Program-made: the position numbers and the translations under genes
Assembly: GCA_964352615.1 (NCBI GenBank)
Contig: CAYGSG010000039.1
Location: 1-24,398 of the forward strand
Source: OFTM382 sp964352615
Lineage (GTDB): Bacteria > Planctomycetota > Phycisphaerae > Phycisphaerales > UBA1924
Direction: 5' to 3'
Length of the DNA: 24,398 nt
The notes under the pieces: model-generated
Seen by the model: only the letters and a program-made list of their open reading frames with translations
Databases searched by the model: none
Told to the model about the DNA's origin: nothing
Part shown: piece after piece, positions 1 to 7,007 of the stretch
Layout: every line of letters starts with the position of its first letter
Numbering within the stretch: the stretch's first letter is position 1

Positions 1-217
1 CTGCCTCGGCCAGTAGCCCCGCCCGCTCCCCGGGCCGAGAACGCCCGGCCCAAGGCTTGTGGGACTCGGCCCGCCCGCCCATCCCCCCCGGCCCGCCTTG
101 CTGCGCGCACGCCTCGGCATTGCCGTGCGACCTTGGCAACCCGCGTGCGGGCTGGCGGCGCAACAGCCGATGCCGGGTGCGCCGCCGCCTCGATGGCTGC
201 TGCATATGGAGCCAAGC
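1..217. other. C-rich non-coding leader region
   Basis: No convincing gene is visible here. The plus frame that leads into the first gene is open, but its translation is Pro/Arg/Ala-rich low-complexity sequence with no domain resemblance. The stretch contains a perfect 9-bp inverted repeat, CGGGCCGAG at 31-39 and CTCGGCCCG at 65-73, with a 25-nt loop. This could form a stem-loop upstream of the first gene or end an upstream transcript, but it has no T-tract. No tRNA-like cloverleaf was recognised. Confidence 0.5.
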
Positions 218-712
218 ATGATCCCACGACTGGGCAACCTGATGGTCGAAGCCGGCATCCTGACGCCCCAGCAGCGCGACCAGATTCTCTGGGTGCAGCG
301 CGAGCACCCGAGGCCGTTCGGCGCGATCGCTGAGGAGCTTTTCGGCGTCAAACCCATCGACGTCGAACGCGCCTGGGCCGACCAGCTCATTGATATCGCC
401 GAGCGCGTCGATCCCGCGGTCATGGTCGCCGACCACGACTGCATCACGCTGATCGACCGCCGGCAGGCCTGGCAGTTCGGCGTGCTCCCGCTCAGCCGGA
501 CCGATGCCGAACTGCGGCTGTGCACCTGCCCCACCATGCTCGTCAAAGCGGTACGCTTTGCCGGCTGGCGCCTGCCCGGCTGCTGCTCGTTCGAACTCGC
601 CCAGCCAGACCGCCTGGCCATCGCCCTCCAGCGGCACTACCCGATGCCCGGGCTCGATGCGTCCGCGTTTGCAGCCCGTCCACGCCAGAGCGGCGCGAGC
701 CAGACGGCCTGA
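218..712 (+). CDS. Stand-alone GspE/PilB N-terminal-like (MshEN-type) protein
   Basis: The 164-residue protein starts RLGNLMVEAGILTPQQ and is followed by a second helix pair (PFGAIAEELFGV...VERAWADQ). This resembles the N-terminal domain of type II secretion/type IV pilus ATPases (T2SSE_N/MshEN). No ATPase domain follows, so it is a lone regulatory or adaptor domain. Known MshEN domains bind c-di-GMP through paired RLGxx(L/V)(V/I)xxG motifs. The first motif is largely present here; the second has PFG in place of RLG, so binding cannot be assumed. The start at 218 is chosen because GGAG (208-211) lies 6 nt upstream; an in-frame ATG at 206 is possible. It lies 59 nt before rimO. Partner and function are unknown; a GspE is encoded 11 kb away on the other strand. 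Confidence 0.6.
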   Translation: MIPRLGNLMVEAGILTPQQRDQILWVQREHPRPFGAIAEELFGVKPIDVERAWADQLIDIAERVDPAVMVADHDCITLIDRRQAWQFGVLPLSRTDAELRLCTCPTMLVKAVRFAGWRLPGCCSFELAQPDRLAIALQRHYPMPGLDASAFAARPRQSGASQTA

Positions 713-771
713 GCCCCGCCAGTCGCATCGGGCTGCACCGCTCCCATCGGCTGCGTACCGTTGCGGTGCGC

Positions 772-2409
772 ATGCCCGCTACTGATTCCATCTCGACCGT
801 CTCGTTCGTGAGCCTTGGGTGCCCCAAGAACCTCGTGGACTCCGAAAAGATGCTCGGCCTGCTCGCTGAGGACGGCATGCTGCCCGTTTCCGCGGGCGAG
901 GCCTCGCCAGCCCACGACGACTCGACGAACACCGACCTGGGCGCGGGCAATTCGACCGAGCACACCATCGACGACGCCGACGCGATTGTCATCAACACCT
1001 GCGGGTTTCTCGAAAGCTCCAAGGAAGAATCGCTCGGCGTGATCCGCGCTGCGGTGCGGGCCAAGAACGAGGGCCGCGTCAAGCGCGTCATCGTCGCTGG
1101 CTGCCTGGTGCAGCGGCACCGATCCAAGCTCAACGAATGGGTGCCGGGCATCGACTCGATGGTCGGCGTGTTCGACCGCGACCACATCATCGAGGCCGTG
1201 CGCGGCCCGGGTTCGACCGAGCTTGCCAGCGATGACACCCCGCCGTACTGGATCCACGCCAACGCCATCACCAAGGCCAAGGACGTCGGGCGCGACACGG
1301 TGGGCCTGACCGTCAACGGCAAAGACGGCAAGGGCGTGGGCTACTTTGAGTCCGACGCGGGCCGGCTTCGGCTGACCGCCCGGCACTTTGCGTACCTGCG
1401 CATCAGCGAGGGCTGCAACCAGGCCTGCGCGTTCTGCACGATTCCCTCGATCCGGGGCAAGATGCGGTCCAAGCCGCTGGTAGCGATCAAGGCCGAGGCC
1501 CGCGAACTGTGCGCCGACGGCGCGCGCGAGCTGTGCCTGATCGGCCAGGACACCACCAGCTACGGCGACGATATCGGCCAAGGGTGGAACGATGAAACCA
1601 AATCAGGCGGCCTGCCCGAATTGCTGCGCGCGGTCTGCGAGGCTGCCGACGAGGCCACCAAGGCCGATGGACTGTCCCGTTGGGTCCGACTGATGTACGC
1701 CTACCCGAGCAACTTCCGCGGCGAGTTCATCGAGGCCTTTAGCCATCTGTGCCAGACCTCGTGCCTGGTGCCGTACATCGATATCCCGCTTCAGCACGCC
1801 TCCGACAACATGCTCACCGCCATGCGCCGCCACGTTAGCGCCGGGCACCAGAGCCAGCTCATCCACGATCTCCGCGAACGCATCCCGGGTCTTGCCGTGC
1901 GCACGACCTTCATCAGCGGCTTTCCCGGCGAGACCGACCAGGACCATCAGGACCTGCTCGCGTTTATCGAAGAGCACGCCTTTGAAGCGGTCGGCGTGTT
2001 CGAGTACTCGCAAGAAGACGGCACCCCCGCGGGCACGATGGAGCAGAACCCCGCCCTCGCCGTGCCCGCCGAGACCAAACGCGAACGCAAGAGCGAGATC
2101 ATGGCCCTTCAGCAGTCGCTCGCGTTCGAGCAGGCCGAGTTCTTGGCCGAGCAGTTCGACCCCGACACGCCGGTCGATTCGGGCCTTCGGCTGGACGTCC
2201 TCATCGAATCAAGCGCGGGCGTGAGCGAGGACGGCACCCCGGTCTACAAGGGCCGGGCGTACTTCCAGGCCCCGCAGATCGATGCGGTCACCCTCGTCCA
2301 TTCGCTGGCGGAGCTGCCCATCGGCGACTTCACCCGCTGCGCGGTGGTCGACAGCGAGGGCTACGACCTGATCGCGGTGCCCGAGGCGGACCTGCTGGCG
2401 GCTGAGTAA
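772..2409 (+). CDS. rimO: Ribosomal protein S12 methylthiotransferase RimO
   Basis: Radical-SAM enzyme that methylthiolates an aspartate of ribosomal protein S12 in the cytoplasm, using two 4Fe-4S clusters. The N-terminal UPF0004 domain shows the cluster cysteines at about 17 (SLGCPKNLVDSE), 77 (INTCGFL) and 111 (AGCLVQR). The radical-SAM CxxxCxxC is C215, C219 and C222 (GCNQACAFC), followed by a TIM-barrel-like core and a C-terminal TRAM domain ending near LIAVPEAD. The SLGCPKNLVDSE motif favours RimO over the tRNA enzyme MiaB. At 545 residues it is longer than the usual ~440. The extra length is an acidic insertion at roughly residues 38-67 and another before the radical-SAM motif (about 145-200). 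The start is uncertain: there is no clear ribosome-binding site, and an in-frame GTG lies at 766 just after TACCGT (756-761). Confidence 0.93.
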   Translation: MPATDSISTVSFVSLGCPKNLVDSEKMLGLLAEDGMLPVSAGEASPAHDDSTNTDLGAGNSTEHTIDDADAIVINTCGFLESSKEESLGVIRAAVRAKNEGRVKRVIVAGCLVQRHRSKLNEWVPGIDSMVGVFDRDHIIEAVRGPGSTELASDDTPPYWIHANAITKAKDVGRDTVGLTVNGKDGKGVGYFESDAGRLRLTARHFAYLRISEGCNQACAFCTIPSIRGKMRSKPLVAIKAEARELCADGARELCLIGQDTTSYGDDIGQGWNDETKSGGLPELLRAVCEAADEATKADGLSRWVRLMYAYPSNFRGEFIEAFSHLCQTSCLVPYIDIPLQHASDNMLTAMRRHVSAGHQSQLIHDLRERIPGLAVRTTFISGFPGETDQDHQDLLAFIEEHAFEAVGVFEYSQEDGTPAGTMEQNPALAVPAETKRERKSEIMALQQSLAFEQAEFLAEQFDPDTPVDSGLRLDVLIESSAGVSEDGTPVYKGRAYFQAPQIDAVTLVHSLAELPIGDFTRCAVVDSEGYDLIAVPEADLLAAE

Positions 2410-2434
2410 GCCCAGCCCTCGGGTGCTGTTCGCC

Positions 2435-2466
2435 GGTCTTGCTCTTAGGTCTTGGTCTTCGGTCTT
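2435..2466 (+). repeat. Imperfect GGTCTT short repeat
   Basis: GGTCTT occurs four times, at 2435, 2448, 2454 and 2461, with a related GCTCTT at 2441. The cluster lies in the gap between the rimO stop and the ftsW start. It is a short microsatellite-like run, pyrimidine-biased on this strand. No function is evident. Confidence 0.5.
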
Positions 2467-2502
2467 GGACCGTTCGAGCCCGCTGAGCCGATACCCCCGT
2501 TG

Positions 2503-3762
2503 ATGCTCCGACCGGGTCACGTCATCGCGCTGGCTGTGCTTGCCTTGCTGGCCTTGGGCACGGTCATGGTCGCCAGCGCTGGCATGCGGGTCGCGCCGCT
2601 TGGCGTGGACGGCTACTCCACCGGCGGGGTCACGCTCAGCTCGATCGTCCTCTCCCGCAACTCCGCGTACACCGCTGCGGCACTGCTGCTGCTCTTGATC
2701 GCGAGCCGGCTGCCCGTTCGGCGTTTGGCCTCGCTGGCGTGCCGAGCCGAGGTCACAACGGACCAGACCGAGACCCGCTCGTGGTTCCACCCGGCGAGCG
2801 GCATCGCGATCTGGACCTGCATCGTGCTCGCTCTGGGCGTGCTGCTGACGATGGTCTACGCCCCGGGCGTCGGCAAGACCGTCAACGGCTCGTCGCGATG
2901 GGTGGGCGTGGGCTCATTCTCGTTCCAGCCGTCCGAGGTCGCCAAGTGGGCGCTGGTCGCAGCGATCGCGTGGTACGGCGTGGTCCGCGGGCCGGTGCTG
3001 CGGCAGTTCTTCGCGGGGCTCCTGCCCGTGGCCATCGGCGCGGGCCTGCTCGTTGGACTCGTCGCGATCGAGGACCTGGGCACGGGCGTCTTGATGGGCG
3101 CGGTGGTCGGCGTCATGCTGCTGGCCGCGGGTGCGAAGCTCTGGCACCTGGCGCTGTTCGTCCCCCCGGCGGCGGCGGCGGTGTTTTTGCTGATCGCCAC
3201 CAGCGCCTACCGCGCCAGACGCATCCTCGCGTTCCTCGACCCGTTCGCGTACCCCGAGACCCACGGCTACCACATGATCCAGTCCATGATCGCCATCGCC
3301 AACGGGCAAGGCACGGGGCGAGGGCTGGGCAACGGGCTCCAAAAATTCGGCTACCTGCCAGAGGACCGCACGGACTTTCTGTTCGCGGTCATCTGCGAAG
3401 AGATCGGCCTGCTCGGCGCGCTCATCGTGGCCTCGCTGTACGCGGCCATCCTGCTCGCAGCGGTGCGGATCGTCAGCCGAGAGCGAAGCGCGATGCTCCA
3501 GTTCTTTGGTGTGGGCGTTGCAGCGACCATCGGCCTGCAAGCACTCATCAACATGGTCGTGGTCACGGGCCTGGGGCCGACCAAGGGGATCGCCCTGCCG
3601 CTGCTCAGTGCGGGCGGCACGGGCTGGATGCTCACCGCTGCGTGCCTGGGCGTGCTCATCGCGATGGACCGTGCGCAGGCGCATGAGTCTGCACCCGAGT
3701 CCGCGCCAGACCTGACCGACGATGAAGACACGCTCTGGGGCCAGCAGGCCTCGGTGGCATGA
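2503..3762 (+). CDS. ftsW: FtsW/RodA/SpoVE-family peptidoglycan glycosyltransferase
   Basis: Polytopic inner-membrane SEDS protein (419 residues, about 10 hydrophobic segments) that polymerises lipid II glycan strands. Family motifs are visible: NGSSRW...FQPSEVAKW from about residue 128, LPEDRTDFLFAVICEE from about 285, and LPLLSAGGTGWM near 367. The canonical SYGGSS of the last motif is SAGGTG here. Adjacency to murG, with an ATGA overlap, favours the division protein FtsW over the elongation protein RodA, but sequence alone does not settle this. ATG 2503 is chosen as start because the first membrane segment follows directly. A TTG at 2452 would add 17 unlikely residues. Confidence 0.88.
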   Translation: MLRPGHVIALAVLALLALGTVMVASAGMRVAPLGVDGYSTGGVTLSSIVLSRNSAYTAAALLLLLIASRLPVRRLASLACRAEVTTDQTETRSWFHPASGIAIWTCIVLALGVLLTMVYAPGVGKTVNGSSRWVGVGSFSFQPSEVAKWALVAAIAWYGVVRGPVLRQFFAGLLPVAIGAGLLVGLVAIEDLGTGVLMGAVVGVMLLAAGAKLWHLALFVPPAAAAVFLLIATSAYRARRILAFLDPFAYPETHGYHMIQSMIAIANGQGTGRGLGNGLQKFGYLPEDRTDFLFAVICEEIGLLGALIVASLYAAILLAAVRIVSRERSAMLQFFGVGVAATIGLQALINMVVVTGLGPTKGIALPLLSAGGTGWMLTAACLGVLIAMDRAQAHESAPESAPDLTDDEDTLWGQQASVA

Positions 3763-4928
3763 GCCGGGGGCTGAACGGAAGTTGGGCGCTGGTCATCGCC
3801 GGCGGCGGCACGGGCGGGCACTTATTCCCCGCACTGGCGGTCACCGAGGCGCTGGCAAGCTCGGCATGCCCACCCGCTGAGACGCTCTGGCTGTGCTCCG
3901 ATCGAGCGGTTGATGCCCGCATTCTTGGTGACCGCCATTTGGAGTTTGAACCGCTTGCCGCCAAGCCTTTCTCGCTCAGGCCCAGCGGGCTCACGCGGTT
4001 CGTAGGCGGCTGGGCGCCTTCCTTGCGCGCCGGCCGCCTTGCGCTGCGCGGGCTCAAGTCGAAGCACCAGGCTGTGCTCGTGCTCTCAACGGGTGGCTTT
4101 GCGGCGGCCCCCATCGTGCGGGCCGCAAGGCTCGATGGCTGCCCCGTGCATGTGCTCGTGCTCGACGACCCGCCGGGCAAAGCCACGCGCCTGAGCCTGC
4201 GCACGGCACACACCATCCACGATGCCACGCTCATGGGACTGACCAGCCTCGAACGCAAGGTCCATCGCGTCGGGCGGATCGTGCGCGCCGAGGCGATCGC
4301 CTCGGCAGGTACCGCGTCGTGCAAACAGCACTGGGGCTTTGATGCAGCGCGGCCGCTGATGCTGGTTACAGGCGGCAGCCTTGGCGCGCGCACGCTCAAC
4401 GACTTTGTCGCAGCTTTCACAGCTCAGCACGCCGAGGCGATTCGCGCAGGCCAATGGCAGGTGCTCCACCAGGCGGGGGGCGAACCGGGCGACGAACTGG
4501 CCGAGGTGTATCAACGAGCGGGCATCGATGCCCGAGTCGAGCCGATGCTCAGCCCGATGGGGCTCGCGTGGGGGGCTGCGGACCTCGCGCTCTGCCGGGC
4601 GGGCGCGGGCACGGTGGCGGAGGTTGCAGCCAGCGCGGTGCCCGCAGCGTTCTTGCCGTACCCGTTCCACCGCGACCACCACCAGACCCGCAACGCCCAG
4701 CCGCTGGCCGATGCGGGCGGCGCACTGATCTGGGAAGACCACAAGCACGCAGAGTCCAACATGCTCTCCCACGGCCCCGCCCTGCTTGAGTTGCTCGGCT
4801 CGGCTGCGCAACGGGACGAACTCAAGCGTTCGATTGAAGCCTTTCGGAACAAGCAGCCAGCGGGCGGTGCACGGGCGGTCGCTGACAGCCTGATCGGGCA
4901 CGCGAACGGCTCTGGCGGCCACGGATGA
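3759..4928 (+). CDS. murG: MurG: UDP-GlcNAc--undecaprenyl-PP-MurNAc-pentapeptide GlcNAc transferase
   Basis: Peripheral inner-membrane GT-B glycosyltransferase that adds GlcNAc to lipid I to make lipid II, the substrate of the FtsW-type polymerase encoded just upstream. The 389 residues show the N-terminal loop GGGTGGHLFPALAV, the STGGFAAAP motif, the linker VTGGSLGARTLN, and the C-terminal donor-site run CRAGAGTVAEVA followed by PYPFHRDHHQTRNAQPL. Length is slightly above the usual ~360. The ATG overlaps the ftsW stop as ATGA, so the two are likely translationally coupled. Having both genes argues that the organism makes peptidoglycan. Confidence 0.95.
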   Translation: MSRGLNGSWALVIAGGGTGGHLFPALAVTEALASSACPPAETLWLCSDRAVDARILGDRHLEFEPLAAKPFSLRPSGLTRFVGGWAPSLRAGRLALRGLKSKHQAVLVLSTGGFAAAPIVRAARLDGCPVHVLVLDDPPGKATRLSLRTAHTIHDATLMGLTSLERKVHRVGRIVRAEAIASAGTASCKQHWGFDAARPLMLVTGGSLGARTLNDFVAAFTAQHAEAIRAGQWQVLHQAGGEPGDELAEVYQRAGIDARVEPMLSPMGLAWGAADLALCRAGAGTVAEVAASAVPAAFLPYPFHRDHHQTRNAQPLADAGGALIWEDHKHAESNMLSHGPALLELLGSAAQRDELKRSIEAFRNKQPAGGARAVADSLIGHANGSGGHG

Positions 4929-4950
4929 ACCTGCCTTGGGCGGCTGGCGT

Positions 4951-4964
4951 ATTCCAATTGGAAT
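4951..4964. repeat. Perfect 14-bp palindrome, candidate operator
   Basis: ATTCCAATTGGAAT is a perfect palindrome and AT-rich in a strongly GC-rich background. It sits 22 nt after the murG stop and about 130 nt before the next chosen start. It could be a protein-binding site for the downstream signalling gene pair or a remnant of a symmetric element. No second copy was noticed in the window. Confidence 0.5.
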
Positions 4965-4971
4965 CAGCAAG

Positions 4972-4984
4972 CCCCCTCAGGGGG
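4972..4984 (+). terminator. CCCCC-TCA-GGGGG hairpin after murG
   Basis: A perfect 5-bp G/C stem with a 3-nt loop lies 43 nt downstream of the murG stop. It is not followed by a T-tract, so it would be at best a weak or factor-assisted terminator, or an mRNA 3' stabiliser for the rimO-ftsW-murG transcript. Confidence 0.3.
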
Positions 4985-5080
4985 TGTGATAACGCGGCTG
5001 GGGTTTACATGGAGGGGCGTTTGCGAGCGACCGGGCACCGTCCGAGAGCGCGTCTTGCGGGTCATGGCCAGCCCTTGGGG

Positions 5081-5092
5081 TACACTCTAAGC
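5081..5092 (+). promoter_or_regulatory. -10-like TACACT placed 6 nt before a GTG start
   Basis: TACACT (5081-5086) is followed by CTAAGC and then the GTG at 5093. This places the expected transcription start on or next to the start codon, so the mRNA would be leaderless. No ribosome-binding site precedes the GTG. The only -35-like sequence is a weak TTGCGG (5055-5060), with a long 20-nt spacer. The same arrangement recurs at 23572-23584. Confidence 0.45.
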
Positions 5093-5695
5093 GTGAGCGG
5101 TGTCAACACCAAAACCCAGCCGGTGGACGCGACTCAGGCTACGGCCCGGTGCGTGGTCTGGCAGCCGGCCAGTCTCAAGGCCCCCCGGGGCTTGCTTGCG
5201 GCGTTGGAGTCCAAAGGGCTTGAGCTGGCGCGCGCGGGCGACCCGTACTCGGCTTTGGCGCAGGTGCTTAGCGCCAGCCGGGCGAGGCAGGTCGTGGTGC
5301 TGGTGATCGTTGAGCCGAGCGCGCACGCGCGGTGCGATGAGGTGCTGGCGGCGCTCGATCGGTTTGCACCGCGAGCGGCGCGGTGGACGTACGACCCAAG
5401 CCAGCAGCCGCCGTTGCAGCTTGCCAAGCCTCGCGCCAAGGCGGCGCCGACGGCTGAGCCCCGGCCCACCAGTGACCCGATCGCTGAACCCAAACCCAGG
5501 CGCGATGCCAGCGCGCCCAGCGGGCCGATGCTCAGGCTGACCGGCCTTGGCGTGCTGGGCATGTCGAGCTTTGACGGGGGCGCCGAGCCCGCGAACGGAT
5601 CGACTGCGGAGTCCGTGCTCACGAGCGAGGAAATGGCGGCCCTGCTGAGCGACGACTCCTTCGAGCACGACCCTGCTGGGGGCGGTCAGCCATGA
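5093..5695 (+). CDS. Degenerate receiver-like protein with FliM-like C-terminal peptide
   Basis: A 200-residue protein of no recognised family. Residues ~15-100 alternate hydrophobic strands and helices (ARCVVWQP, LLAALESKGL, VVVLVIVEP, CDEVLAALDRF) like a response-regulator receiver, but lack the phospho-acceptor Asp pattern. A Pro/Ala/Lys-rich linker (~105-145) leads to a C-terminal LTSEEMAALLSDD (176-188). This resembles the LSQxEIDALL helix by which FliM binds phospho-CheY. The frame is open back to an ATG at 4925 overlapping the murG stop, but third-position GC in that extension is clearly lower than after 5093, and a -10-like box precedes the GTG at 5093. Its stop overlaps the next gene as ATGA, so it is probably coupled to the diguanylate cyclase. 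The receiver and peptide readings are inferences. Confidence 0.6.
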   Translation: MSGVNTKTQPVDATQATARCVVWQPASLKAPRGLLAALESKGLELARAGDPYSALAQVLSASRARQVVVLVIVEPSAHARCDEVLAALDRFAPRAARWTYDPSQQPPLQLAKPRAKAAPTAEPRPTSDPIAEPKPRRDASAPSGPMLRLTGLGVLGMSSFDGGAEPANGSTAESVLTSEEMAALLSDDSFEHDPAGGGQP

Positions 5696-6981
5696 CCGAG
5701 CCCCGGCCGCTGCGGGTGATCGCGGTTGGCCCCACGGGCCTTGAGGCATCGCTGCGCCGGGATGCATCGGTGGAGCTGATCCGGGCGCGCACACCGATGG
5801 ACGCGCTGGGCGAACTGGCTGACCCGATCGACGACGCCACCCCGACCGATACGGTGGTCGTGGTCAGTGCGCACGCCGACGCCGACGAAACAGTCGAAGA
5901 GCGGGCCGCGTTTATCGCTGCGTTGCGTTCGGTTGATCCTTCGGTGCGGGTGGTGCGTGCGGGCGATGGGCCGGTCGAGGGCTTCGATGCGGTGGTGACG
6001 CCCGAGCACGACGCCGAGGCGCTGCGTGCGATCACACTCAACGGCGTTTCACATCGGCCCTCGCCCTCGGCGGCACCGGTCGCGCCGTCGGCGCACCTCG
6101 CGGACGAACGCATCGCAGCGGCGATGGTGCGGGGGCAGGACGTGTTGCCCGAGGCGCTGGAGCTGATCCGTGCGCGCACGAGCGATCCCTCGGTCGAGTT
6201 CATTGCAGCGGGCGCGGCGAGCCAGCGTGCATCGAGCGGCATCCCGGTGGCTGGCTCGGACGGCCGGGTGCTGGGCACGCTGATCGGGCTGCATGCCGAG
6301 CAGCTTCGCGAGCACGCTGGCTGGCTTGCGGGGTGGCTCCGCGCGGGCTCGCTGCAACGCGAGCTGCGCGACGCGGCGTTCCGCGACCACCTGACGGGCG
6401 CGTGGAACCGGCGGTACTTCGATCGGTTCCTGCCGGCGTGCCTTGAGCGTGCGCGCGACAAGCGGCTGCCCGTAACGCTGATGCTGTTCGATGTGGATAA
6501 TTTCAAGCAGTACAACGACCGCTGGGGGCACGCTGCGGGCGACGAGATTCTGATGGAGACCGTTCGTTTGATGGACAGCGTGATCCGGCCCCACGACCGG
6601 GTTTGCCGAATCGGTGGCGATGAGTTCGCGGTGATTTTCTTTGAGCCGACCGGGCCGCGCGATCCGGGGTCGAAGCCGCCGGCGAGCGTGTTCACATTGG
6701 CTGAACGGTTTCAGCAGCAGATCTGCCAGCAGCACTTTCCCAAGCTGGGGCGCGATGCCCCGGGCACGCTGACGATCTCGGGCGGGCTTGCAACCTTTCC
6801 ATGGGACGGCGCGACCCCGACGGAGCTGATCGAGCACGCCGACCAGCTCGCGATGCGTTCCAAACAGGTCGGCAAGAACGCGTTGACCCTCGGCCCGGGT
6901 GCTGAGCGGTACCGCGCGGGCGGGTGCCAGACCGGGACCGACGATGCGGGACCTGGTGCGGGACCGATCGAGCCGAGCTGA
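5692..6981 (+). CDS. Diguanylate cyclase (GGDEF) with degenerate N-terminal sensor
   Basis: Makes the second messenger c-di-GMP from two GTP. The C-terminal GGDEF domain begins near residue 232 (DHLTGAWNRRYFD) and carries DVDNFKQYNDRWGHAAGDE and an intact GGDEF at 308-312. The product-inhibition I-site RPHD lies at 299-302, exactly five residues upstream, so the enzyme should be active and feedback-inhibited. Residues 1-110 look like a degenerate receiver (LRVIAVGPTG, TDTVVVVSAHA). Residues ~140-215 could be a reduced GAF-like domain. No membrane segment is visible, so it is probably cytoplasmic. The start overlaps the upstream stop as ATGA. Length is 429 residues. Confidence 0.88.
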   Translation: MTEPRPLRVIAVGPTGLEASLRRDASVELIRARTPMDALGELADPIDDATPTDTVVVVSAHADADETVEERAAFIAALRSVDPSVRVVRAGDGPVEGFDAVVTPEHDAEALRAITLNGVSHRPSPSAAPVAPSAHLADERIAAAMVRGQDVLPEALELIRARTSDPSVEFIAAGAASQRASSGIPVAGSDGRVLGTLIGLHAEQLREHAGWLAGWLRAGSLQRELRDAAFRDHLTGAWNRRYFDRFLPACLERARDKRLPVTLMLFDVDNFKQYNDRWGHAAGDEILMETVRLMDSVIRPHDRVCRIGGDEFAVIFFEPTGPRDPGSKPPASVFTLAERFQQQICQQHFPKLGRDAPGTLTISGGLATFPWDGATPTELIEHADQLAMRSKQVGKNALTLGPGAERYRAGGCQTGTDDAGPGAGPIEPS

Positions 6982-7007
6982 GCCCAAGCAAAGCGAGCAA
7001 CCCAAGC

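Noticed and set aside
520..771. Upstream in-frame extension of rimO overlapping the first gene
   Set aside because: The translation is Arg/Pro/Ala-rich shadow sequence of the first gene. RimO homologues start near SLGCPKN.
4925..5092. Open frame from an ATG overlapping the murG stop, which would add 56 residues to the receiver-like protein
   Set aside because: Third-position GC is about 63%, against over 80% after 5093. The sequence holds a palindrome and a hairpin, and a -10-like box sits just before GTG 5093.
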